Assembly (NCBI GenBank): GCA_001899085.1
Contig: MKVB01000002.1
Coordinates: 108,438 to 172,437, forward strand
DNA length: 64,000 nt
Origin: Devosia sp. 66-14
GTDB lineage: Bacteria > Pseudomonadota > Alphaproteobacteria > Rhizobiales > Devosiaceae
Direction of reading: 5' to 3'
Shown here: positions 35,557-44,015 of the stretch, piece by piece
How positions within the stretch are numbered: the stretch's first letter is position 1
Layout of the letters: each line of letters begins with the position of its first letter
Made by a program: the position numbers and the translations under genes
The notes under the pieces: generated by a model
Told to the model about the DNA's origin: nothing
The model's input: the letters and a program-made list of their open reading frames with translations, nothing else
The model's database searches: none

Positions 35557-36693
35557 CTACTGCACGTTCTCCTCGGTCTGGGCCATGATGGCCGGCCCAG
35601 AGATGTTCACGCCGCAGGGCGGGAATTCGTTGACGGTGAAGAAATTGTCCGGCAGGTCGGTCCAGAAGTTCACCCCGTCCTTGAGCTGGGTGTAGTCGAC
35701 GGCCGGTAGCGGCACCGAGATGAGTTGCGGCATGACATTGCCCTCGAGGGCCGAAATCGCCGCCTTCATCGAGATGGCGACAAGCCCGGGCGACTGGCCG
35801 ATGGAGAGACCGGTGAGGCCCTCGGCCGAGTGCTTGGCGACGAGCTTGCGGAAACCGTTCTCGGCTTCGCCGCCCACCGGGACGAACGGATGCTTGGCAT
35901 CGAGCAGGGCCTGCACGGTGCCGGTCGAACCGCCCTGGGTGATGACGCCGTCGAAGCTGCCATGCACGGCGAGCGCATCGGCGGTCACCTTCTGGGCGGT
36001 GCCGTCATCCCAGTTGCCGACCACCTGAACGATTTCCCAGGGGCCGGGCGTCGCATCGAACATCTCGTGGATGCCGATCGAGCGGTCGCGATCCACCGAG
36101 TTGCCGGCGAGGCCGCGGACCTCGAGGATCTTGCCCGAGGTCTTGCCCTTGGCGGCCAGTTCCTTGAGCACGAAGCTGCCCCAGTCGCGCCCCATCTGCA
36201 GCTGGTCTTCGTTGACCATCATCACCGCGTCGGTATCGAGGATGTTGTCGAATGGCACGATGACGACGTTCTCGCGGTCGGCGAGGCGGATGACGCGGTC
36301 AAAGCCTTCCGGCGACACCGCGATGGTGACGATGGCGTCGAAACCCTGGTTGATGAAGTCCTCGATGGCGCCGAGCTGGGCCGGCGCATCGGTGCCGGTC
36401 GAGACGACCTTGAACTCCTTGATCTTGTCCTTGATCGCCGGGTCTTCGGCGAAGGCCTTGGCGGTCTTGATCATCTGGATGCGCCAGGTGTTGCCGACAT
36501 AGCCGTTGACCACGGCGATGCGGTAGGGGCCGGGCTTGGCCTCCCACTGGAAGTACTTGGTTTCGGCGTTCCACGGCGCGAAGCAGGTGGGGTCGGCGCC
36601 GGGGCCGGAGACCACCTTGGGCCCGGCATAACTGAGGCTGGTCGAGACGAGCAGGCCGACAAGGGCGGCCGAGGCAATGCGTAGTACGTTCAT
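35557..36693 (-). CDS. Sugar ABC transporter substrate-binding protein
   Basis: A 378-residue periplasmic protein with signal peptide (MNVLRIASAALVGLLVSTSLSYA). It has a Peripla_BP_4 fold with YRIAVVNGYVGNTWR, DAIVTIAVSPEGFD and FDGVITQGGSTG. The start has ribosome site GGAGGAG 6 bases upstream. It differs from the ribose binder at 9196 (longer, with a Cys-containing N-terminal part PTCFAPWNAETKY). Its ligand may be the sugar used by the fucose-like module at 38644-42531, but this is inference. Confidence 0.9.
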   Translation of the reverse strand: MNVLRIASAALVGLLVSTSLSYAGPKVVSGPGADPTCFAPWNAETKYFQWEAKPGPYRIAVVNGYVGNTWRIQMIKTAKAFAEDPAIKDKIKEFKVVSTGTDAPAQLGAIEDFINQGFDAIVTIAVSPEGFDRVIRLADRENVVIVPFDNILDTDAVMMVNEDQLQMGRDWGSFVLKELAAKGKTSGKILEVRGLAGNSVDRDRSIGIHEMFDATPGPWEIVQVVGNWDDGTAQKVTADALAVHGSFDGVITQGGSTGTVQALLDAKHPFVPVGGEAENGFRKLVAKHSAEGLTGLSIGQSPGLVAISMKAAISALEGNVMPQLISVPLPAVDYTQLKDGVNFWTDLPDNFFTVNEFPPCGVNISGPAIMAQTEENVQ

Positions 36694-36857
36694 AGGTTTC
36701 TCCTCCCAGAGAACGATCTGAAACAACTAGGCAGTCGCTGGTCAGTCGGTGGCCGGCAGTCCTCGTCCGTCCACCGTCGTCGGGGCCGTTGCCGGCCCGT
36801 GCGGCGCGCCGTTCGGCGTCGCCAATCTGCAGGGGCGCGCCGATGCGGCGCGCTGCG

Positions 36858-37595
36858 CTACTCCTTGAACAGGGCGAGGCCGGCTTCGAGGTGCTGGCTC
36901 ATGCGATACTGAAAGGCAAAGCGGTTGCGGCTCTCGAGCGCATCGGCAATGCCGCCGTGTTCGTCGAAGCTGACCCCGTGGGTCTTCATGCGGTTGACGC
37001 CGCTTTCCATGATCTTCAGCATCACCGGCTTCATGATGCGGTAGATCTCGTTGACCTGCTTGTTGCCGAGGATCCCGACCAGCGTCGAGTGGAAGCGGAA
37101 GTCGTGCTGGGCGGCAATGTGGAGCTGCTCTTCCTCGCGCATGGCGTCATTGGCTTCGCGCAGCCGGACGATATCCTCCGACGTGGCGCGCTCGAACAGC
37201 TGGTCGACCGCCCCGACCTCGATCAGCTGGCGAAACCCCTGGGTGTCGAGGAAGGTCTGCCGGCTCAGCTCCAGGGTGTTGAAGGAGTAGAGCTCGAATA
37301 CTGCGTCCATGCGCCGGTCGATGATCACCGCTCCGACCTTGGGGCGCACGTCGACCACGCCATAAGCCTTGAGGATGCGCATCGCCTCGCGCACCGTGGT
37401 GCGGGACGAGGTGAACATTTCGCCCAGCTCGCGCTCGGAGGGCAGCGGGTCGCCGACCCCCAGATTGCGCTCGTCGATCAGCGCCTTGATCTGCCCGACC
37501 AGGGTTTCGACGGCGGAATCGTAGAGATGAACGGCGCCCTGCTTCTGGCGCGCGCTGCCTTGTTTCAGCCGAACGACATTGGTCCTGGCCGTCAT
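36858..37595 (-). CDS. GntR family regulator, FadR/FCD subfamily
   Basis: A 245-residue regulator. The winged helix is at about 25-95, with PSERELGEMFTSSRTTVREAMRIL, and the FCD ligand domain at about 110-235. The FCD metal site can be seen as the D-x3-H pair in QHDFRFHSTLVG and later His residues. It lies 164 bp upstream of the binding-protein gene on the same strand and probably controls that importer. The palindrome at 37636-37651 is its likely autoregulatory site. Confidence 0.9.
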   Translation of the reverse strand: MTARTNVVRLKQGSARQKQGAVHLYDSAVETLVGQIKALIDERNLGVGDPLPSERELGEMFTSSRTTVREAMRILKAYGVVDVRPKVGAVIIDRRMDAVFELYSFNTLELSRQTFLDTQGFRQLIEVGAVDQLFERATSEDIVRLREANDAMREEEQLHIAAQHDFRFHSTLVGILGNKQVNEIYRIMKPVMLKIMESGVNRMKTHGVSFDEHGGIADALESRNRFAFQYRMSQHLEAGLALFKE

Positions 37596-37635
37596 GACCG
37601 GATTGCCTCGACACGAGCTGTAGTAGATCCCTCAA

Positions 37636-37651
37636 TCCTACATTTGTAGGA
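37636..37651. promoter_or_regulatory. Palindrome TCCTACA-TT-TGTAGGA upstream of the GntR gene
   Basis: A perfect 7-bp inverted repeat, 41-56 bp upstream of the GntR start at 37595. Position and size fit an FCD-type GntR operator, so autoregulation is likely. Confidence 0.55.
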
Positions 37652-37692
37652 CCAGCGGTACGGTAGTTTCAGTGTTTTTGGCTGTCAATAGT

Positions 37693-37723
37693 GTCACAAT
37701 GGAAGCTCCGGAGAGATTGTGAC
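37693..37723. promoter_or_regulatory. Inverted repeat GTCACAAT-N15-ATTGTGAC
   Basis: Perfect 8-bp arms 15 bases apart, in the AT-richer 332-bp gap 37596-37927. It could be two half-sites of a regulator or a second operator of the same promoter. Confidence 0.4.
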
Positions 37724-37805
37724 GGCATCTGGTATGACAAATAGTGTCGACAGATGAACTGACAACGATTGCAGAAATCCCGCGCGCGACGGAAAATCAT
37801 TGAAT

Positions 37806-37819
37806 GCTAACATGTTAGC
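37806..37819. promoter_or_regulatory. Operator candidate GCTAACATGTTAGC
   Basis: A perfect 14-bp palindrome. The core CTAACATGTTAG recurs at the start of the GntR gene at 40057-40812 and so probably binds that regulator. Here it would place the importer regulator region under the control of the fucose-like module. Confidence 0.55.
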
Positions 37820-37927
37820 CGGGGCGTGACGAAAATCGAACCCGCGACGCCGAATGGCCTCGCAGCAGCTGACGCGAGGCTGTGAAAAACCCGTCGGCGG
37901 ATGGCGCCGGAGCGGTGTCGCCCGGCT

Positions 37928-38491
37928 TCAGCCTGGCGCGTAGGTCAGCGCCACGACGCCGCCGGGCAGCGGCGCTGCGTCCAGCAGGTGGAGCTTTTTC
38001 TCGGCGCCCGGAGCGAAGACGGCGAGGCCGCCGCCGAGCAGGATCGGATTGAGGAACAAATGCAATTCGTCGATCAGGCCGCGCGCGAGGCAGGAGCGGA
38101 CCAGGGTCGGGCTGCCGAAACTGACGATATCGCCACCCGACTGCTGCTTGATGCCGACGAGCTCGGCGGGATCGCGCAGCAGCAGGGACGTTTCCCAATT
38201 GGCTTCGACGTCGGGGAGGGTGCTGGAGACGACGATCTTGGTGGCGCGGGCGATCCAGTCGGCGTGCGCCAGTTCGCCGGCAGTGGCGTTGGGATCGGCC
38301 GGAACGGTGGGCCAGTAGCCCTGCATCATCTTGTAGGTGCCGGGGCCGAAGACTACGGCGTCGGCAGTGGTGGTGAGGCGTTTGGCGCGCGCGGCGACCT
38401 CCTCGTTGTAGGTCGCCCAGGACAGGCCGCCGGCGGCATCGGAGGCGTAGCCATCCAGCGAGATATGCAGATGCATCTTGAGCTTGCGCAT
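37928..38491 (-). CDS. Dihydrofolate reductase family protein (RibD C-terminal-like)
   Basis: A 187-residue NAD(P)H-dependent reductase-like protein. It begins MRKLKMHLHISLDGYAS, a family feature, and has FGPGTYKMM near 91, the KIVVSSTL segment near 122 and GSPTLVRSCLARGLIDELHLFLNPILLGGG near 143. These are common accessory reductases of unknown substrate, often with an ArsR/HxlR-type regulator. The palindrome at 38508-38525 is 17 bp upstream of the start and could be its operator. Confidence 0.85.
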   Translation of the reverse strand: MRKLKMHLHISLDGYASDAAGGLSWATYNEEVAARAKRLTTTADAVVFGPGTYKMMQGYWPTVPADPNATAGELAHADWIARATKIVVSSTLPDVEANWETSLLLRDPAELVGIKQQSGGDIVSFGSPTLVRSCLARGLIDELHLFLNPILLGGGLAVFAPGAEKKLHLLDAAPLPGGVVALTYAPG

Positions 38492-38507
38492 GGCGGGTTC
38501 CCCATCT

Positions 38508-38525
38508 GTTAAGTTGGTACTTAAC
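38508..38525. promoter_or_regulatory. Palindrome GTTAAGT-TGGT-ACTTAAC
   Basis: A perfect 7-bp inverted repeat just upstream of the reductase gene start (38491). It looks like an operator for a winged-helix regulator, but no such gene is adjacent. Confidence 0.5.
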
Positions 38526-38643
38526 TAATTGACGAGCGCCCCTCCGTCAATGACCGGGGCGCCCTATCCGATCAAATGCGCTTCAAAGCAAAGGGCGCCG
38601 GCCTTGCGACCGACGCCCTCGAAAAAACTGGATGGCGGAAACC

Positions 38644-39495
38644 TCAGGCGGCGTAGGCCTTGGTCTTCTGCTGCTGTTCGCCCAGGCCTTCGATGCCCAG
38701 CTTCATGGTCTGGCCCGGCTTCAGCCAGATCGGGTTGGGCTTCTGGCCCATGCCGACGCCCGGCGGGGTGCCGGTGGTGATCACATCACCCGGCTGCAGG
38801 CTCATGAACTGGCTGAGGTAGGCCACGAGGTGGGCGACGCCGAAGATCATGGTCTTGGTCGAGCCGTCCTGGTAGCGGTGGCCATCGACGTCGAGCCACA
38901 TGCCCAGGTTCTGCACGTCCTGGATTTCGTCCTTGGTGACCAGCCAGGGGCCGATCGGGCCGAACGTGTCGGCCGACTTGCCCTTGGTCCACTGGCCGCC
39001 GCGCTCGGTCTGGAAGTGGCGCTCGCTGAGGTCGTTCACCACGCAATAGCCGGCGACGTAATCGAGGGCGTCCTTTTCCTCGATATACTTGGCTTCCTTG
39101 CCGATGATCACGCCGAGTTCGACTTCCCAGTCGGGCTTGAGGGTGTTCTTGGGCAGGATCACGTCGTCGTTGGGGCCGATGATGGCGCTGGTGGCCTTCA
39201 TGAACAGGATCGGCTCGGCCGGAATGGCGGCGCCGGTCTCGGCGGCGTGGTCGGCATAGTTGAGGCCGATGCACATGAACTTGCCGACATTGCCGACGCA
39301 GGGGCCGATGCGCGAGCCCTTGTCGAGCACCGGCAGGCTGCCATGGTCGGCGGCCTTGATCTTGGCGAGGCCGGCGGCCCCGATCGAGGCGCCGTTGATA
39401 TCGGGCACCACGGACGAGAGGTCGCGATAGGTCCCGTCGGTGTGCAGGATGGCGGGCTTTTCGGCGCCCTTGGCGCCGACGCGCAGAAGTTTCAT
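38644..39495 (-). CDS. Fumarylacetoacetate hydrolase family protein
   Basis: A 283-residue FAH-fold enzyme. Metal ligands are visible as the E-x-E in PDWEVELGVIIG near 125 and the Asp in CVVNDLSER near 155. Relatives cleave diketo acids, including 2,4-diketo-3-deoxy-L-fuconate to pyruvate and L-lactate in oxidative L-fucose breakdown. The nearby FucU and UxaA-family genes make that role attractive, but a generic 2-keto-acid isomerase/hydrolase function cannot be excluded. Confidence 0.88.
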   Translation of the reverse strand: MKLLRVGAKGAEKPAILHTDGTYRDLSSVVPDINGASIGAAGLAKIKAADHGSLPVLDKGSRIGPCVGNVGKFMCIGLNYADHAAETGAAIPAEPILFMKATSAIIGPNDDVILPKNTLKPDWEVELGVIIGKEAKYIEEKDALDYVAGYCVVNDLSERHFQTERGGQWTKGKSADTFGPIGPWLVTKDEIQDVQNLGMWLDVDGHRYQDGSTKTMIFGVAHLVAYLSQFMSLQPGDVITTGTPPGVGMGQKPNPIWLKPGQTMKLGIEGLGEQQQKTKAYAA

Positions 39496-39595
39496 GTGAT
39501 GCTCCTCAGATTTGGCCTAGGGGGATAGGGCCAGAGCCGCGCGGAGTCGAGGCCAACGATGGTCGAATCCGTTCGGTGGGTGCGGCCCGATCCGG

Positions 39596-40027
39596 CTATT
39601 CGGGGCGGACGATGCCCTTCTTGAGCAGGACGTTGCCATAGAGGCGCCGCTCGCCGGTCTGGACCACGGCATAGGCGCCGTGCACGCGCTCGTAAAAGGC
39701 GAAGCGCTCGAGCAGGCTCAGCTTCATTCCCGGCTCGTGCTTCTTGATCAGCTTGGCGAAATCCTTGTGGGTCTCTTCGCGCTTCTTGGCGTCGCCGACC
39801 ACTTCCATGCCGAAGGCCTGCTCGTCGACGAAGGTGTCGAGCGGCATCACCGTCAGGATGGCGTCGAGCACTTCGCTGGCGCTGATGCCGTCGAGGCGGA
39901 CCAGCTGCGGGCCGGCGCTGTCGCCGGGGTAGTTGGCATCGACGATGGCGATCTCGTCGCCATGGCCCATGGCGCGCAGGATGTAGAGCAGGTCAGGGCC
40001 GAGAATCGGCGGAATGCCCTTGAGCAT
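39596..40027 (-). CDS. fucU: RbsD/FucU family mutarotase (L-fucose mutarotase-like)
   Basis: A 143-residue protein of the RbsD/FucU family, which speeds anomer interconversion. It starts MLKGIPPILGPDLLYILRAMGHGDEIAIVDANYP, where the GHGD His is catalytic. The last strand contains Y-GNVLLKKGIV. FucU members act on L-fucose, RbsD on D-ribose; I favour FucU by layout and context. It lies 29 bp from the GntR gene in the same transcript. Confidence 0.85.
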   Translation of the reverse strand: MLKGIPPILGPDLLYILRAMGHGDEIAIVDANYPGDSAGPQLVRLDGISASEVLDAILTVMPLDTFVDEQAFGMEVVGDAKKREETHKDFAKLIKKHEPGMKLSLLERFAFYERVHGAYAVVQTGERRLYGNVLLKKGIVRPE

Positions 40028-40056
40028 GAGGTTCTCCCTTGAGGTCTGGTTGCCGT

Positions 40057-40812
40057 TCAGCCGAACGGAAAGGCGGAATAGGCCGGATCTTCGCGCAGCA
40101 ACTGGCCATCGGCGAAAAGCTCGGCGTGGTCGACGGCGAAGGCAATCAGTTCGGCCATCACGGAGTCGATATGAGCGCGCATGGCGGCCGAGGCGATGGC
40201 GGCGTCGCCGACGGTGATGCCGTCGAGGATCTTCTGGTGTTCGGCGAGGGTGACGCTCAACCGGCGCGGCGTGAGGATCAGCCGACGGGCCCGGTCGAGA
40301 TTGGCGCGGGTATTCTCGATGACGCCCTTCACCTTGGTGAAGCGCATGTCGCCGAAGATGATGTCGTGAAATTCGAGATCGCGCTCGTGGAAGCCGTTCT
40401 GATCGTCGATCTCCACGGCGGCGCGCTGGTAGCTCATGTTGCGCTGCAATGTGTCGATCAGTTCGGGGCTGTGGTTGCCGGTGACGACGCGCACCGCCTC
40501 GGCTTCGAGCGCCTTGCGGATCAGCATGTACTCGAGCACGTCGGCGATGCGGACCAGCGACACGGTGGAGCCGCGCTGCGGCAGGATATCGACGAGGCCT
40601 TCGGCCTGCAGCCGGGCCAGCGCTTCGGAGACCGGGAAGCGGGAGACGCCGAGGCGCTCGCAGATGGCCCCCTTGTCGATCACTTCGCCGGGCTTCAGAT
40701 CGAGCGCGACGATGGCCTGGCGCAGGGTATCGGTGACGAACACCGTGACGTTGCCGCGGGTCGGGGTCGCCGGAGCGCTGAGAAATTGGTAGGGACTTGC
40801 CTCGGTCTTCAT
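40057..40812 (-). CDS. GntR family regulator, FadR/FCD subfamily
   Basis: A 251-residue regulator. The winged helix (about 25-90) contains DKGAICERLGVSRFPVSEALARLQAEGLV and the FCD domain has DLEFHDIIFG and EHQKIL. It is divergent from the UxaA-family gene, with the operator CTAACATGTTAG touching its own start codon, so it is almost surely autoregulated. Together with fucU and the FAH gene it forms the minus-strand operon. Confidence 0.9.
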   Translation of the reverse strand: MKTEASPYQFLSAPATPTRGNVTVFVTDTLRQAIVALDLKPGEVIDKGAICERLGVSRFPVSEALARLQAEGLVDILPQRGSTVSLVRIADVLEYMLIRKALEAEAVRVVTGNHSPELIDTLQRNMSYQRAAVEIDDQNGFHERDLEFHDIIFGDMRFTKVKGVIENTRANLDRARRLILTPRRLSVTLAEHQKILDGITVGDAAIASAAMRAHIDSVMAELIAFAVDHAELFADGQLLREDPAYSAFPFG

Positions 40813-40813
40813 G

Positions 40814-40825
40814 CTAACATGTTAG
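40814..40825. promoter_or_regulatory. Operator candidate CTAACATGTTAG at the GntR start codon
   Basis: A perfect 12-bp palindrome. On the minus strand it ends one base before the GntR ATG, and it lies 153 bp upstream of the UxaA-family start. The same core is at 37807-37818, and a one-step variant CTGACATGTCAG is at 51290-51301. Confidence 0.65.
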
Positions 40826-40977
40826 TTGGACTGCCGGAGCTTTTCAATCGCACCCGCTTGTCGCCCGACTGGTTTTCCGCCGCAAGCGGGCCACCTTGGG
40901 CGTACATAGATTTCGGGTGGTTTTGGGGGTCTTCGGCAGTGTTGCCCCGAAATCCTGGATCAAAAGAGCCGCCCCCG

Positions 40978-42531
40978 ATGTCCGATGTCATGTCCCGCCC
41001 CGCCGCCGCCAAGACGCTGCTGCTCAATGCCCAAGACAATGTCGCGGTGGCGCTGAGCAATCTCGATGTCGGCACCGACACGCCGCAGGGCGTCCGCACC
41101 ACCAAGCGCGTGCCCAAGGGGCACAAGTTCACCGTGCGGCAGGTTGCGGCGGGCGAGCCGATCGTCAAGTTCGGGCAGATCATCGGCTTCGCCAAGGACG
41201 CCATCCCGCCGGGAGAATGGGTGCATGAGCACAATGTGACGATCGGCGAGGAGCATGGTGCGTTCAAGCGCGACTATGCGTTCGGCGAGGGCATCGTGCC
41301 GGTGGAGTTCGTGCCCGAGGCGCAGCGGGCGACGTTCCAGGGCTTCCGCCGCTCCAACGGCCAGGTCGGGACGCGCAACTATATCGGTATCCTCACCTCG
41401 GTGAACTGCTCGACCACCGTCGCCGGGTTCATCGCCAGGGAAGTCGAGCGTTCGGGCATTCTCGAGCAATATCCCAATGTCGACGGCATCGTGGCGCTGA
41501 AGCAGGCCAATGGCTGCGTCATCGACTATCGCGGGGTGATCTTCGACATCCTCAAGAAAACCACCTGGGGCTATGCCACCAACCCGAACATGGGCGGGGT
41601 GATCATGGTGGGGCTCGGCTGCGAAGGTTTCCAGATCCCGCGGCTCAAGGAGGCCTACGGGGTCACCGAGAACGAGACCTTCCGCACCATGACCATCCAG
41701 GAGGTGGGTGGCACGCGCAAAACCGTCGAGGCCGGCGTCGAGGCCGTCAAGGCCATGCTGCCGATCGTCAACAAGGCGAAGCGCGAGACGGTGCCGGCAT
41801 CGGAACTGATGCTGGCGCTGCAGTGCGGCGGCTCGGACGGCTATTCGGGCATCACTGCCAACCCGGCGCTGGGCGTCGCCGCCGACATCCTGGTGCGGCA
41901 TGGCGGGACGGCGATCCTCTCCGAGACGCCGGAGATCTATGGCGCCGAGCACCTGCTCACCCGCCGGGCCAAGAACCGCGAGGTCGGCGAGAAGCTGGTC
42001 GACATCATCCATTGGTGGGAAGATTACGCCGAGCGCAACAATATGGAGATGAACAACAACCCGTCGCCGGGCAACAAACTCGGCGGACTTACCACTATTC
42101 TGGAGAAATCTCTGGGAGCTTCTGCAAAAGGCGGGACAACGCCGCTCAATGCAGTGTATCACTATGCCGATCCGGTGACCGAAAAGGGGTTCGTGTTCAT
42201 GGATACGCCCGGATATGATCCGGTTTCGGCGACCGGTCAGGTCGCGGGTGGTGCAAATATACTATGCTTCACCACCGGCCGCGGCTCGGCCTATGGCTGC
42301 AAGCCGACGCCATCGATCAAGATTGCCACCAACTCGGACATCTATCACAAGATGATCGACGACATGGACATCAATGGCGGCGAAGTGGTCGAGGGCGGTT
42401 CGCTCGAAGAAAAGGGGCAGGAGATCTTCGACAAGATCCTCGCCGTCGCTTCGGGCGAAAAGAGCAAGTCGGAACTCCTGGGCTACGGCGACAACGAGTT
42501 CGTGCCCTGGCAGATCGGCGCAACCTTCTGA
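40978..42531 (+). CDS. Altronate dehydratase-family (UxaA) protein
   Basis: A 517-residue full-length UxaA protein with an N-terminal SAF-like domain (about 15-105, ending EHNVTIGEEH) and a large catalytic domain. Conserved Cys-containing segments are TSVNCSTT, KQANGCVID, GLGCEGFQIP, LQCGGSDGYSG and FTTGRGSAYGC. UxaA acts on altronate, but relatives dehydrate other aldonates such as L-fuconate or galactarate. The context with FucU and an FAH hydrolase suggests a deoxy-sugar acid. The MSDV start has only a weak ribosome site; MSRP at 40990 is an alternative. Codons in the stretch 42085-42270 differ sharply from the rest. Confidence 0.88.
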   Translation: MSDVMSRPAAAKTLLLNAQDNVAVALSNLDVGTDTPQGVRTTKRVPKGHKFTVRQVAAGEPIVKFGQIIGFAKDAIPPGEWVHEHNVTIGEEHGAFKRDYAFGEGIVPVEFVPEAQRATFQGFRRSNGQVGTRNYIGILTSVNCSTTVAGFIAREVERSGILEQYPNVDGIVALKQANGCVIDYRGVIFDILKKTTWGYATNPNMGGVIMVGLGCEGFQIPRLKEAYGVTENETFRTMTIQEVGGTRKTVEAGVEAVKAMLPIVNKAKRETVPASELMLALQCGGSDGYSGITANPALGVAADILVRHGGTAILSETPEIYGAEHLLTRRAKNREVGEKLVDIIHWWEDYAERNNMEMNNNPSPGNKLGGLTTILEKSLGASAKGGTTPLNAVYHYADPVTEKGFVFMDTPGYDPVSATGQVAGGANILCFTTGRGSAYGCKPTPSIKIATNSDIYHKMIDDMDINGGEVVEGGSLEEKGQEIFDKILAVASGEKSKSELLGYGDNEFVPWQIGATF

Positions 42532-42809
42532 TGCGGCGCGCCGTCCACGTGGTGATCACTGGACGGGTGCAGGGAGTGGGCTTTCGCGCTTTCGTCGAGC
42601 GCGAGGCCGAGGCGCTGAGGCTCGATGGCTGGGTGCGCAACCGCCGTGACGGCACGGTCGAGGCGGTGTTTGCCGGCGACGAGAGCGAGATCCAGCATAT
42701 CCTGATGGAACTCAATGCCGGCCCGCCCGCCGCGGCGGTGACCGATGTGCGGACCGGGCCGTATGAAGGCCCGATCCCCACCGGGTTCAGCTCGCTGCCG
42801 ACGGCGTGA
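42531..42809 (+). CDS. acyP: Acylphosphatase
   Basis: A 92-residue enzyme with the active-site loop GRVQGVGFR (Arg binds phosphate) and the catalytic Asn in WVRN near 37. It hydrolyses acyl phosphates. The ATG shares one base with the preceding stop (TGATG), so it is coupled to the UxaA-family gene. A role in sugar-acid breakdown is not obvious. Confidence 0.93.
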   Translation: MRRAVHVVITGRVQGVGFRAFVEREAEALRLDGWVRNRRDGTVEAVFAGDESEIQHILMELNAGPPAAAVTDVRTGPYEGPIPTGFSSLPTA

Positions 42810-43186
42810 GCGGGATGCAGGATACTCGCGGCTTTATGGCGTTCGAGCAGTGGCTCGAGGGCGAGATTGCCTCGCAGACGAACCATGATCGCGAACGCGT
42901 GAATCCCGCTACGTCGATCAATGATGATCTCGGAGTGGATGGCGACGACGCGTACGAGCTTCTCGTGCATCTGGAGCGCGAGACGGGGGCGGACTTCACC
43001 GACTTTGCCATCGGCGATTACTTCGGCGCGGAAGCGCAGGGGTATGAGGTGATCCAGGCCATTCGCCGTTTCTTCAAGGGCGAAAAGAAGATCTGGTATC
43101 GACTAAGCGTTCGAGAGCTGGCGACCTTCATGTGGGAGCATGGGGGACGGGTCCCCGGACAGGCAGCTGCCGCGGGCAATATTTGA
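42806..43186 (+). CDS. DUF1493-like acyl-carrier-type protein
   Basis: A protein of about 123-126 residues. The segment TSINDDLGVDGDDAYELLVHLERETGADFTDF has the four-helix carrier-protein layout of DUF1493, where the Ser for phosphopantetheine is replaced (DD in GVDGDDA). The start is GTG at 42806 (overlapping the acylphosphatase stop) or ATG at 42815. Its codons are a little AT-richer than the neighbours. Function unknown. Confidence 0.65.
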   Translation: MSGMQDTRGFMAFEQWLEGEIASQTNHDRERVNPATSINDDLGVDGDDAYELLVHLERETGADFTDFAIGDYFGAEAQGYEVIQAIRRFFKGEKKIWYRLSVRELATFMWEHGGRVPGQAAAAGNI

Positions 43187-43442
43187 CTTTGGCTGCGGCA
43201 TCACCATATTGCCGACATGTCTTGCTTCGCGACCATCACCGTTATGGCACCGCGCCGGGAAACCCCGGTCGCAGGCATATAGCCCCATGATCCGCGCCTA
43301 GGCGCCGCCGGGTCTGGGGCATTCCCGGACCCACGCGGATTTTTCTGCTCGGGCTCCAGCAAGGCGCCACATCCCAAACACCAGCGTGAACCCGTCGCGG
43401 CGAAGCTCCGCAGACGTTCGCGCATCGAAAGGAATTTACCAG

Positions 43443-43847
43443 ATGCAATCCATGCGTCGCTATGACCTCAACCCGCGTATCGTCCTCGGCGAGGACGACC
43501 ATCGCAAACTCATCGCCCTGGCGCTGGCCGGCAGCGGACACAGTTCCGAGGCGGCCGACGACCTGCTCAATGAAATCGAACGCGCCCGCGTCGTGCCGAC
43601 GCCCAAGCTCGGCTCGAGCATCGTGCGGATGGGCTCGACCGTGACCTACCGGCCCGACCAGGGCGCCGAACGTACTGTACAGCTGGTCTACCCGGTCGAT
43701 GCCGACATCGCGCAGGGCAGGATCTCGGTGCTGACGCCGGTCGGCACGGCGCTGATCGGACTCAATGTCGGCCAGTCGATCACCTGGGAGGCGCGCGACG
43801 GCAGCAAGCACGTGCTGACTGTGATGGCGGTCGAGCCGCAGGCGTGA
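43443..43847 (+). CDS. GreA/GreB-like transcription factor, Rnk type
   Basis: A 134-residue protein with the Rnk arrangement: a short N-terminal helical part (to about 50) and a C-terminal GreA/GreB FKBP-like domain with GSTVTYRPDQGAERTVQLVYP and TPVGTALIGLNVGQSITW. Rnk binds RNA polymerase and affects nucleoside diphosphate kinase levels. It lacks the long coiled-coil of Gre factors. Ribosome site AAAGGA at 43428. The gap 43187-43442 shows no gene. Confidence 0.85.
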   Translation: MQSMRRYDLNPRIVLGEDDHRKLIALALAGSGHSSEAADDLLNEIERARVVPTPKLGSSIVRMGSTVTYRPDQGAERTVQLVYPVDADIAQGRISVLTPVGTALIGLNVGQSITWEARDGSKHVLTVMAVEPQA

Positions 43848-44015
43848 TTCGCGCCTGTCGGGCTGCCCGCACGGTTGGCGGGCGGCCGGATCAATCAGTA
43901 AGACCAGACGGTTGGACTGTCACAATTGTGCGGCCCAACCGTCATCGACCGGGCATTGCTCGCGGTTAATGAAGTGTTGCGGCCGAACTGGCCGCGCCGC
44001 ACTTCGGAGGCTCGA

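Noticed and set aside
37857-37880. Hairpin GCCTCGC/GCGAGGC as a terminator of the reductase gene
   Set aside because: Short stem, 10-base loop and no U-run on the minus strand.
40039-42531. An 830-codon frame that would add 313 residues to the UxaA-type protein
   Set aside because: The extension is antisense to the GntR gene and has shadow composition; the operator lies inside it.
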